Below, piece by piece: positions 13,495-19,980 of a stretch of DNA of 19,980 nt. The stretch's first letter is position 1; every line of letters begins with the position of its first letter. The notes under the pieces are model-generated. The model worked only from the letters and a program-made list of their open reading frames with translations, was not told the DNA's origin and made no database searches. Both the position numbers and the translations under genes were made by a program. The stretch spans positions 1 to 19,980 of the forward strand of contig CACZSO010000155.1 of NCBI GenBank assembly GCA_902783795.1, given 5' to 3'. Source of the DNA: an uncultured Eubacteriales bacterium (lineage in GTDB: Bacteria; Bacillota; Clostridia; Lachnospirales; Lachnospiraceae).

Positions 13495-14478
13495 ATGATA
13501 ACAGCGACTGCTGCGGATGCAGCACAGGCTTCTCAGGAACTCGAAGCCTTGATGGAGAAATATAAAGATCTAAAGATCCCGACCCAGAACCTGGTGCTGA
13601 TCGGGGCGGTGACTGCCTTACTGATAGCGGTCATCATCCTGGGCTTTATCTATATCCATAAGCACTATGCCATGTATACTAACGGTATCATTTCCGGTAT
13701 CCTGGCAGAGCTTCTGTTCAGTTATCTGATCTACGGCGGTATCACCTTCGGTATCTCGAAGATCGGCAGTACTGCGGCGTTTTTTGAAGCGCATCCGGCA
13801 GCATCGGACGTGTTCCAGATCGTACTTTCCATCCTCTGCCGGTGTCTGGGGATCTTCTTTGGGATCAAGTACCTGATCCGTACAAATAACCGGCAGCATG
13901 TGGAGCATAAGATCGGAGCAGTGCTGGCCTTCGGACTGTCCATGTATGCGGCTTCCATCCTGGTGGGACAGGAGATCTCCTTTGCCATAGAATACGTCAT
14001 GGTCAGCGCTACCATCAATAACATGGGCATCGGTGCGGCTATCTACGAGATCATGCAGAATGGCGTGACAGAGGAAGAGGCTCTTGCCTCTATCCAGGGG
14101 ATGATCGATACCAGCTGGCTTCAGTTTTTATGGGACGGCATGACGCATATCTTCCGCGGGCTGGTGGATACATCGGCGGCATTGATCGTGTACGGTACCA
14201 GCTTAAGGAAGCTGGATAAGAACTGGCTGCCTGCAGCGTTCTCCATGGTCATTGCTTTCTATATCCCCACCTTGCTGAATTCCACTACGAGAGCGCCTAT
14301 GTGGCTGCTTATAGTCCTTTCTGTCGTGATCACAGCGGCTTCTGTTTATACAGTACTGTGGCTGATCCATAACTGGATGCCGGCAGAAGAAGAGGACCTG
14401 AAACGCAAACCTGTCAAGAAGAACCATAAGGATGACGATAAGAATCAGAAAATGCCTAAGATCGTCATGCCTGACTAA
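13495..14478 (+). CDS. Polytopic membrane protein, possibly distantly YhfC-like
   Basis: A 327-aa protein with a short Ala/Glu-rich N-terminal segment, about seven or eight membrane helices (roughly 33-55, 62-90, 103-126, 137-160, 165-185, 208-234, 244-263 and 267-292) and a charged Lys/Asp-rich cytoplasmic tail. The pattern of helices, with GIFFGIKYL and a late segment DTSAALIVYG, loosely recalls the YhfC putative intramembrane peptidase family. The glutamate and histidine motifs I would expect there are not evident, so this is a weak alternative and the protein is best left unassigned. The start at 13495 is preferred because AGGAAAGGG lies 7 nt upstream; an in-frame ATG at 13468 has no ribosome site. 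It is the first gene of an operon with the zinc-ribbon and TPM genes (11-nt gap, then a 4-nt overlap). Confidence 0.75.
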   Translation: MITATAADAAQASQELEALMEKYKDLKIPTQNLVLIGAVTALLIAVIILGFIYIHKHYAMYTNGIISGILAELLFSYLIYGGITFGISKIGSTAAFFEAHPAASDVFQIVLSILCRCLGIFFGIKYLIRTNNRQHVEHKIGAVLAFGLSMYAASILVGQEISFAIEYVMVSATINNMGIGAAIYEIMQNGVTEEEALASIQGMIDTSWLQFLWDGMTHIFRGLVDTSAALIVYGTSLRKLDKNWLPAAFSMVIAFYIPTLLNSTTRAPMWLLIVLSVVITAASVYTVLWLIHNWMPAEEEDLKRKPVKKNHKDDDKNQKMPKIVMPD

Positions 14479-14489
14479 GGAGGTCTATT

Positions 14490-15527
14490 ATGATCAGGAC
14501 ATTTAAATGTTCCGGCTGCGGCGGAAATCTGATATATGCCGCCGGAACAGACCATCTGATCTGCATACAGTGCGGAAAGACCACGGCCTTTCCGGAGATC
14601 GATTTCACCACAGATCTCAGCGTTCCGGTGGAATTTGAGGGAACGGAGAATGCCGGTGATGGAAAAACACTGCTCCAGTGTGTCAACTGCGGCGCAGAAC
14701 TGTCCACAGATAAGTACACCGCCTCCACGGTCTGCACTTACTGCGGAAGCCCCATGCTGATCGAGAGCCGTCTCTCGGGAGAAGCCATGCCGGCGAAGAT
14801 CCTGCCTTTTGCCTTTGACAAAAAGCGGGCCCAGGAAAACTTTAAGACCTGGAAAGGCACCGGCTTCCTGACACCTTCTTCTTTTAAGTCTAACGCTACC
14901 ATGGATAAGGTCCAGGGTATTTATGTCCCCTACTGGCTGTACCAGCTTTCCGGCGATGTCAACTTAAAAGGCATGGGCACGATGATCTCCACGGTACGGC
15001 AGGGCGATGAGATCATCGAGTACCGGGATAACTACGCCATCGACAGGACCTTCGATGTGGCTTATGAAAACGTACCTGAGAATGCCAGCCACACCTGGCC
15101 GAAGGCTGAACTGGAAGTACTGGAGCCCTATGATTTCAAGGCATTGACAGATTTTGCCGTGCCTTATCTCATGGGTTTCTATGCAGATCAGTTCGGGAAA
15201 ACGAAAGAAGAAATGCTGCCGGATGCCAGGAGGGCTGCGGAAGAAGACGCGATCATGACTTCCAGGCTGATGGTGGCGGATTATCATGAAGTCAATATCA
15301 TGGAGAACCGGATCAATATGACACGGCAGGATGCAGACTATACCTTCCTTCCTCTCTGGGCACTGAACTTTAAGTATGGCGGAAAGAACTACCCGCTGTA
15401 CATGAACGGCCAGACCGGAAAGATCGAGGGCGAGCTTCCTGTGAGCAAAGGAAAACTCTGGCTCCTGGGATTCATAGTATTTGTGATCATCTTCCTGATC
15501 ACGTTCTTATTGGGGAGGGGATTATGA
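14490..15527 (+). CDS. Double zinc-ribbon membrane-anchored protein (YdjG-like)
   Basis: A 345-aa protein with two TFIIB-type zinc ribbons: C7-x2-C10 with C25-x2-C28, and C64-x2-C67 with C82-x2-C85. A conserved central domain starts with ILPFAFDKKRAQ and contains GIYVPYWLYQ, and a single hydrophobic helix lies at about 318-340 at the C-terminus. This plan and length match Bacillus subtilis YdjG, which acts with YdjH and the SPFH protein YdjI in the pspA envelope-stress operon. I infer that the protein is membrane-anchored, with its ribbons on the cytoplasmic side. AAGGAGG sits 8 nt before the ATG. The stop overlaps the next start as ATGA, so it is tightly coupled to the TPM gene. Confidence 0.82.
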   Translation: MIRTFKCSGCGGNLIYAAGTDHLICIQCGKTTAFPEIDFTTDLSVPVEFEGTENAGDGKTLLQCVNCGAELSTDKYTASTVCTYCGSPMLIESRLSGEAMPAKILPFAFDKKRAQENFKTWKGTGFLTPSSFKSNATMDKVQGIYVPYWLYQLSGDVNLKGMGTMISTVRQGDEIIEYRDNYAIDRTFDVAYENVPENASHTWPKAELEVLEPYDFKALTDFAVPYLMGFYADQFGKTKEEMLPDARRAAEEDAIMTSRLMVADYHEVNIMENRINMTRQDADYTFLPLWALNFKYGGKNYPLYMNGQTGKIEGELPVSKGKLWLLGFIVFVIIFLITFLLGRGL

Positions 15528-16309
15528 GAAAGAGAATTGCGGCTTTTACAGGCCTGGCCATTTTGCTATTCTTGATGCTTTGCGGCTTTGCTCCGGTGAG
15601 GCAGTTAAACACCGGAACTTATGTGTATGATGAGGCAGGCCTTTTGTCAGAAGGAGAAATAAATTCCCTGAATACCACATTGGCGGGCTTAAGGGAAGAG
15701 ATCGGCGCCGACTTGCTGGTGTTTTTCACTAAGGATGAATCGGTCACAGATGCGACCATCCGGACAGTATCTGAAAAGCTCTGCGAGCTCTGGGCTTCCG
15801 GCGGCGGCGGTTATGGTGAAGGTCATGAAGTGATCTCCCTGGTCGTGGGCATGGCCGACCGGTCTTACTTTATCAACGAGTATAACGGTACAAATGCATT
15901 CCTGCTGGATTACGATGATATCGATGCAGTGGAAGAGGCAGTGGTTCCTTACCTGTCTGCGGGCCAGTACTCGAATGCGGTGCAGTCCTTTGCCTATGCG
16001 GTCCAGAAACAGACGGCCCCGGGTTTCTTCTCCAGATGGTATTCCTGGGTCATGACAGGCCTGTTGGGCGGAGGTGCTGCTATGGGTATAGCTAGAGGCA
16101 GCCATAATAATAATACCGGTGTGTCCATCGGCTATTACCGGAAGAAGAATCCGGAACCGAAATTCAGTAATGATGCTTTTATCGGACGTACACAGGCTGT
16201 GTACAAGGTCAACACAGACCGTCCGCCGCTAGAGATGCAGCAAGATCATCAAAGCCTCCATACCGGGTCAGGGTCCGAACACCACCAGGGTGGCGGCGGA
16301 CACTTCTGA
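15524..16309 (+). CDS. TPM-domain protein with signal sequence (YdjH/YgcG-like)
   Basis: A 261-aa protein. Residues 1-23 form a Sec signal peptide or anchor (MRKR, then a hydrophobic core ending LCGFA); the cysteine at 20 is not in a proper lipobox. A TPM domain follows (about 30-160), recognisable by YVYDEAGLLSEGEINSLN and DLLVFFTKDES. A second hydrophobic stretch is at about 168-186 (WVMTGLLGGGAAMG). The polar tail ends in a His/Gly-rich segment, HHQGGGGHF, resembling the Gly-rich ends of YgcG/YdjH proteins. TPM domains have been linked to phosphatase or photosystem-repair functions elsewhere, but the activity here is not known. It overlaps the zinc-ribbon gene by 4 nt and ends the operon at a strong terminator. 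It is similar in size to B. subtilis YdjH. Confidence 0.82.
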   Translation: MRKRIAAFTGLAILLFLMLCGFAPVRQLNTGTYVYDEAGLLSEGEINSLNTTLAGLREEIGADLLVFFTKDESVTDATIRTVSEKLCELWASGGGGYGEGHEVISLVVGMADRSYFINEYNGTNAFLLDYDDIDAVEEAVVPYLSAGQYSNAVQSFAYAVQKQTAPGFFSRWYSWVMTGLLGGGAAMGIARGSHNNNTGVSIGYYRKKNPEPKFSNDAFIGRTQAVYKVNTDRPPLEMQQDHQSLHTGSGSEHHQGGGGHF

Positions 16310-16322
16310 TCATCAAAAATAT

Positions 16323-16360
16323 AACAGGCGCTCCCTTCATTTAAGGAGCGCCTGTTTTTT
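16323..16360. terminator. Terminator between the TPM gene and plsC
   Basis: AACAGGCGCTCC (16323-16334) pairs perfectly with GGAGCGCCTGTT (16345-16356), running into TTTTTT (16355-16360). The minus strand shows a weaker TATATTTTT after the stem, so it may also serve plsC. Confidence 0.92.
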
Positions 16361-16375
16361 GTCTTTTATATGAGA

Positions 16376-17107
16376 TCAGCGGGCCAGCTCATTCAGTTTT
16401 TCCTGCATCATATCACTGATGTAAGTGGAAAGGAATTTCTTCTGCTCCGGGTCAAGAGCAGAAATGATCACTGGTTCCATGACCGCCATCTTCACCCGGG
16501 CTGCTTTGACCCAGGGAGCATGGTCTTCCAGGATATCAGAGGTATTATGGAAGACGATGGGGACGACAGGGACATTGGCCTTTTCAGCCGGCTTAAAGGA
16601 GCCGCCGTGGAATTCGAGCAGGGAGGTCTTATCTTCTGCTTTATTTCTGGTCCCTTCCGGGAAGATCGCCACAGAATAGCCTCCCTTTATCAGGTCGATG
16701 GCAGCTAAAATGGTCTTCAGCCCTTCCCGCAGGTTCTCACGGTCCAGGAACAGGGAATGGGTCAGGCGCATCCAGGTGGAGAGCAGAGGGACTTTTTCGA
16801 TCTCCTTTTTCCCGATGAAGATGGTGTGGTCTTTCAGATTAGCATAGAGCAGTACGATATCAAAAATGCTCTGGTGGTTAGCCACATATAAGACCGGTCC
16901 TTCATGTGTCAGGTTTTCCTTTCCGGTGAGCTGGACCTTAGCGCCGGAAAGAAAGACCACCATGCGGCAGAAAGCCCGCACAAAACCGTAGCAGATCCTG
17001 TCTGCCTTTTCCGGGTCTTTTTTTCTGACCAGGATGATGTTAAGATGGATGATGAACTGGAAGATGACCACCAGGATCATGGGAATGATGAAGAGGAAAA
17101 GACGCAT
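16376..17107 (-). CDS. plsC: 1-acyl-sn-glycerol-3-phosphate acyltransferase
   Basis: A 243-aa integral membrane acyltransferase that converts lysophosphatidic acid to phosphatidic acid in phospholipid synthesis. The N-terminal 25 residues are a membrane helix. The catalytic H78-x4-D83 lies in VANHQSIFDI, and the phosphate-binding FPEGTR (149-154) is complete. A third block, VPIVFHNTSD, fits the family. The length is typical (about 240). The start follows GAGGTG on the minus strand. It is a single gene that converges on the TPM operon and diverges from the ABC permeases. Its promoter lies at 17178-17206, overlapped by an inverted repeat that could be an operator. The acyl chain preference cannot be read. 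Confidence 0.93.
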   Translation of the reverse strand: MRLFLFIIPMILVVIFQFIIHLNIILVRKKDPEKADRICYGFVRAFCRMVVFLSGAKVQLTGKENLTHEGPVLYVANHQSIFDIVLLYANLKDHTIFIGKKEIEKVPLLSTWMRLTHSLFLDRENLREGLKTILAAIDLIKGGYSVAIFPEGTRNKAEDKTSLLEFHGGSFKPAEKANVPVVPIVFHNTSDILEDHAPWVKAARVKMAVMEPVIISALDPEQKKFLSTYISDMMQEKLNELAR

Positions 17108-17177
17108 GGCAACACCTCGTCAAAAATTATGGATTCAACAACTTCTGCCAGTCTTAAGCCGGTTTTTTGCTTTCTTT

Positions 17178-17206
17178 ATTGTAGCAGAAAAGCAAGAGAT
17201 AATCAA
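17178..17206 (-). promoter_or_regulatory. Promoter of plsC
   Basis: On the minus strand, TTGATT (17201-17206), a 17-nt spacer and TACAAT (17178-17183). The predicted leader is about 65 nt. Confidence 0.75.
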
Positions 17207-17223
17207 CTGTCTGCGCTTTTCTG
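17185..17223. repeat. Inverted repeat around the plsC promoter
   Basis: CAGAAAAGC (17185-17193) and GCTTTTCTG (17215-17223) are perfect 9-nt inverted arms separated by 21 nt. They flank the plsC -35 box, so a dimeric regulator could bind both faces. The word GATAATC also occurs twice (17197 and 17223). Confidence 0.5.
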
Positions 17224-17317
17224 ATAATCTCTGCGCCATTTTGCTAATCTGAAGAAAAAATCTGCTGAATCCTCATACATCCTTTGAGCATTTTTATAGA
17301 GATAAACGCAGGATTTC

Positions 17318-17326
17318 TGTTATGAT
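17318..17326 (+). promoter_or_regulatory. Extended -10 promoter candidate for the permease operon
   Basis: TG-T-TATGAT is an extended -10 element (TGnTATAAT-like). No good -35 lies at the right distance. Transcription would begin near 17333, 27 nt before the GTG start. Confidence 0.5.
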
Positions 17327-17359
17327 TTCTTCAAATCATTATCATAGAAGGAGTATGTT

Positions 17360-18364
17360 GTGAAAAAGGAGAAAAAAAGAAAAGAAAAACCGGAAGACCA
17401 GTTTTTTAATTCCGAGTTTTCCCAGGGGTATGTGCAGGGCAAGGGTTTCCCCGGCTTTCTTCACAATCTCTCTCTGGATATCCGCCGGAATAAGATGCTG
17501 TATGTCTTCTTGGCCATTATCGTCACATATTTCATAATCTTCAACTATTTGCCCATGTTCGGTCTGCTCATGGCCTTTGAAAAATTCAACATCGTCAAAG
17601 GCGTTTTCGGCAGCAAATGGGTGGGTCTCCAGCACTTCAAGACCTTCTTCAGCGGTCCTTTCGTGGGCCGTCTGATGCGCAATACGGTCCTGATCGGCGT
17701 TCTGGACCTGCTGGTAAATTTCCCGGCTCCCATTATTTTTGCGCTGCTCTTGAATGAGATCAAATGGAATCCCTTCAAAAAGACCGTACAGACCATCAGC
17801 TACCTGCCTTACTTCATTTCATCGGTCGTAGCCATGGGCCTGGTGATCAATTTTACGAAGGCTGGCGGCGTAATCTCTTCTCTGTTCTCCTTTATGACCG
17901 GCGGACAGAGCGAGAACCTCTTAAATATCCCGGGCTGGTTCCGGCCTATCTACATTCTGTCAGGTACCTGGCAGGGGCTGGGCTATGGCTCCATCATCTA
18001 CCTGGCCGCCCTTTCCGGCATAGACCAGGAGCTGTATGACGCAGCTAAAGTGGACGGGGCAGGCCGGCTGCGCCAATGCTGGCACATCACCCTTCCGGGC
18101 ATATCGTCCATGATCATCATCATGTTCATCATGCGTATGGGCAGTGTGTTCTCTGTGGGTGCGGATAAGATCCTGCTTTTGTATAACTCCGCTAACTACG
18201 AGGTGTCCGATGTTATCAACACCTATGTATACCGGCTGGGTATGCAGGAAGCGAACTACGGTATGTCCACCGCAGTAGGCCTGTTCAATTCCCTGATCGG
18301 TACGGCGCTGTTGCTTACTTCAAACGCGATCCTGAGGAAACTCACGGATACGTCCATGTTCTAA
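17360..18364 (+). CDS. Carbohydrate ABC transporter permease, LplB/YteP type
   Basis: A 334-aa membrane protein with a basic cytoplasmic head (KKEKKRKEK), a first helix at about 48-70 ending in NYLPMFGLLMAF, and five or so further helices. The EAA loop that contacts the ATPase lies near residue 224-245 (YDAAKVDGAGRL then CWHITLPG). The NYLPM..G..MAF and IPGWFRPIYI features are those of the LplB/YteP subgroup that imports oligosaccharides such as aldouronates or rhamnogalacturonan fragments. The substrate here is unknown. The start is GTG, set by AGAAGGAG 6 nt upstream; a nearby ATG at 17355 is out of frame. The partner permease follows 18 nt after the stop. Confidence 0.9.
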   Translation: MKKEKKRKEKPEDQFFNSEFSQGYVQGKGFPGFLHNLSLDIRRNKMLYVFLAIIVTYFIIFNYLPMFGLLMAFEKFNIVKGVFGSKWVGLQHFKTFFSGPFVGRLMRNTVLIGVLDLLVNFPAPIIFALLLNEIKWNPFKKTVQTISYLPYFISSVVAMGLVINFTKAGGVISSLFSFMTGGQSENLLNIPGWFRPIYILSGTWQGLGYGSIIYLAALSGIDQELYDAAKVDGAGRLRQCWHITLPGISSMIIIMFIMRMGSVFSVGADKILLLYNSANYEVSDVINTYVYRLGMQEANYGMSTAVGLFNSLIGTALLLTSNAILRKLTDTSMF

Positions 18365-18382
18365 GGGGAAAGGAGGAAGACG

Positions 18383-19273
18383 ATGAAATTCAAAATGAAA
18401 CCGGGAAGACTGATATTCCTGATTATCGATGTAGCGCTTCTCTTATTTGTCTGCTTCCTGTGCCTGGCCCCCATCTGGCACATGATCATGGCCTCCATCA
18501 GCAACCCCACCGCGCTGAACGTGAATACAAAGCTGGTGTTCAAACCCCTGAAAAATGTGGACTGGGGCGCGTATAAGATCATCCTGAAGTATAAAAAACT
18601 CTGGAGAGCCTATGGGAACACGATCATGTACATCGTGTGCTCCTGTGCGCTGACAGGCCTTCTGACCACCATCGCAGGCTATACCTTCTCGCGGAAACGG
18701 CTGTATTACCGGAATAAATTCATGATGTTCCTGGCCTTCACCATGCTGTTCCACGGCGGCATGATCCCTACCTATATGGTGATCCGTAAGCTGGGCCTGG
18801 TGGATACTCCTTTTGCCATGATCATCCCCGGAGCCCTTTCCGTGTTCAATGTGATCATTATGAGGACGTCCATGCAGAACATTCCCATAGAGCTGGAGGA
18901 AGCGGCCCGCCTGGACGGCGCATCGGACCTGAAGATCCTGTTCAAGGTCATCCTGCCTCTTTGCAAGGCCACCTTCGCTGTGATCATGCTCTTAACGGCT
19001 GTAGCGAAATGGAACGACTATTTCTCAGCCCTTTTGTACATTCCTACAAAGAGCCAGTATTATCCCCTGCAGATGGTGCTTCGTGAGATCCTGATCACTT
19101 CCACTTCGGACATCGAATCTACGGCGGCTGATTTCTCTAATAACGCCAATGTTTACAAGAAAGCCATCGAGTATGGAAGTATCGTGGTATCCACCCTGCC
19201 GATCCTCTGTGTGTACCCCTTTGTGCAGAAATACTTCGTTACCGGCATGACTATTGGTGCAGTAAAGAGTTAA
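18383..19273 (+). CDS. Carbohydrate ABC transporter permease, LplC/YtcP type
   Basis: A 296-aa membrane protein and heterodimer partner of the upstream permease. A first helix lies at about 10-32 (LIFLIIDVALLLFVC), with six membrane segments overall. The EAA loop ELEEAARLDGASDLKILF is at about 170-187, followed by ILPLCKATFAV. The MF..GMIPTYMVIRKLGLVDT segment and the ending KYFVTGMTIGAVK are hallmarks of YtcP/LplC proteins. AGGAGGAAG precedes the ATG. Operons of this type normally continue with a lipoprotein solute-binding protein, but here the operon ends in a hairpin at 19345 and a MATE gene follows. The ATPase is expected to be a shared MsmX-type protein encoded elsewhere. Confidence 0.92.
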   Translation: MKFKMKPGRLIFLIIDVALLLFVCFLCLAPIWHMIMASISNPTALNVNTKLVFKPLKNVDWGAYKIILKYKKLWRAYGNTIMYIVCSCALTGLLTTIAGYTFSRKRLYYRNKFMMFLAFTMLFHGGMIPTYMVIRKLGLVDTPFAMIIPGALSVFNVIIMRTSMQNIPIELEEAARLDGASDLKILFKVILPLCKATFAVIMLLTAVAKWNDYFSALLYIPTKSQYYPLQMVLREILITSTSDIESTAADFSNNANVYKKAIEYGSIVVSTLPILCVYPFVQKYFVTGMTIGAVKS

Positions 19274-19344
19274 AGACATTTTTCATGATAAGGAAAGGAC
19301 CCAGCACTAAGCCGGTCCCTATAGGAAAGACGAATAGTTTTTTT

Positions 19345-19380
19345 AGAAAATGGCACGATCTTCGGACCGTGCCGTTTTCT
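19345..19380 (+). terminator. Terminator of the permease operon
   Basis: A stem of 15 pairs plus one A-C mismatch (19345-19360 with 19365-19380) is capped by a C(TTCG)G tetraloop, which is exceptionally stable in RNA. The 3' arm ends GTTTTCT and is followed by GTTTCC. Confidence 0.85.
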
Positions 19381-19437
19381 GTTTCCTCCCTTTTCTTCAT
19401 GATCCGGAAAAAATGCCTGATTTTTTTCATTTTTGTT

Positions 19438-19466
19438 TTGATATTATGAGACGGAGCCTGTATAAT
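19438..19466 (+). promoter_or_regulatory. Promoter of the MATE transporter gene
   Basis: -35 TTGATA (19438-19443), a 17-nt spacer and a perfect -10 TATAAT (19461-19466). The leader is about 66 nt and holds a small CAGGC/GCCTG stem (about 19479-19495); I recognise no riboswitch in it. Confidence 0.88.
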
Positions 19467-19538
19467 AGATATCAGATCAGGCAGAGAAAGCCTGCTGTGC
19501 GTGTATGGTAACAGAATATGAAGAAAGGATACACTGTT

Positions 19539-19980
19539 ATGGCAGAAGAAAATAAAGCATTGAAAGTCAATGCCAGGAATGACCTGACGGAAGGCCCTAT
19601 TTTCGCCAAACTGATCGGGTTTGCGATTCCTGTGATCCTGGGAAATCTATGTATGCAGCTTTATAATGTGGTGGACTCCATCGTGGTAGGCAATTATGTG
19701 GGAACAGACGCCCTGGCTGCCGTCGGCGCGGTGTTCCCCATCATGATGCTGTTCAACGCGCTGTTCATGGGGGCATCCATGGGTGCCCAGATCGTGATCA
19801 GCCAGACCTTCGGCGCGAAGGATGAGGACAGGCTACGGACCGTGACTAATACAGCCATCGCCCTGGCCATCATGATTGGCGCGGCCATCACGATCATCGG
19901 CACACCGATGGCAAGGCCGCTTTTAAAACTCATCAAGACGCCGGCGAATATCATTGGAAATTCCACCTCCTACCTGATGA
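19539..19980 (+). CDS. MATE family efflux transporter (3' end outside window)
   Basis: The ATG at 19539 is preceded by AAAGGA (19523-19528), and the frame stays open to the end of the window (147 codons). After a polar head (MAEENKALK) the protein reads NDLTEGPIFAKLIGFAIPVILGN, the standard opening of bacterial MATE (NorM/DinF-like) transporters. It continues with MQLYNVVDSIVVGNYVG, the ALAAVGAVFPI helix and GAQIVISQTFGAKDEDR. About three to four of the expected twelve helices are present. The family exports cationic drugs, metabolites or lipid-linked compounds in exchange for Na+ or H+. The substrate is unknown. It has its own promoter at 19438 and is separate from the permease operon. Confidence 0.93.
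   Translation, partial: MAEENKALKVNARNDLTEGPIFAKLIGFAIPVILGNLCMQLYNVVDSIVVGNYVGTDALAAVGAVFPIMMLFNALFMGASMGAQIVISQTFGAKDEDRLRTVTNTAIALAIMIGAAITIIGTPMARPLLKLIKTPANIIGNSTSYLM

Noticed and set aside
19467..19538. A riboswitch in the MATE gene leader
   Set aside because: The leader is only about 66 nt with one 5-bp stem, and no known riboswitch core was recognised.

Overview
The window looks like chromosomal DNA from a low-to-mid GC Firmicute of class Clostridia, most likely a gut Lachnospiraceae relative. This rests on family-level recognition: a MecA adaptor, a CIRCE/HrcA-type heat-shock operator, a YteP/YtcP-type sugar permease pair, a clostridial-style HtpG with acidic inserts, AGGAGG-type ribosome sites, and near-consensus sigma-A promoters with 17-nt spacers. 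No rRNA, tRNA, CRISPR array, insertion sequence or prophage gene was recognised. Nearly all of it reads as ordinary core genome.

Layout. 1-387 is the 3' end of a CE1-type esterase. 479-2493 carries fumC and a P-loop kinase of unknown substrate. 2539-4688 is the heat-shock unit: a CIRCE operator laid directly over a TTGACA/TATAGT promoter, a stem-loop at the predicted mRNA 5' end, htpG and a terminator. 4826-6892 is a two-gene unit of a DEDDh exonuclease with a C-terminal CCCH cysteine cluster and galE, with 1 nt between them. 6900-7310 is a small single-span membrane protein with its own promoter and terminator. 7311-7622 is an AT-rich leader region holding a GC-rich hairpin and a possible 22-codon ORF, followed by the murA promoter. 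murA, surE and the convergent mecA follow, and surE and mecA share a bidirectional terminator.

10488-11293 has no convincing gene. It holds mecA promoter candidates, a minus-strand terminator-like hairpin followed by a strong Shine-Dalgarno and an immediate ATG-TAA, and open frames of doubtful meaning. Next is a methyltransferase whose promoter places the transcript start at or next to its ATG (a leaderless candidate), overlapping hslO (Hsp33) by 8 nt. A cold-shock gene on the minus strand converges on hslO through a shared terminator.

13377-16360 is a three-gene operon: a polytopic membrane protein, a double zinc-ribbon protein with a C-terminal membrane helix, and a TPM-domain protein. The last two resemble Bacillus subtilis YdjG and YdjH of the pspA envelope-stress operon, but neither PspA nor the SPFH partner is present here. 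This is the best candidate for an under-described system. plsC (minus strand) converges on it. Divergent from plsC, 17360-19273 encodes two sugar ABC permeases with no solute-binding protein or ATPase in the window. A MATE transporter starts at 19539 and runs off the end.

How the genes relate: htpG and hslO are stress chaperones and mecA a proteolysis adaptor, each under separate local control. murA, plsC and galE are envelope biosynthesis. The zinc-ribbon/TPM operon probably monitors or supports the membrane. All functional statements are by recognition of motifs; no database search was run.
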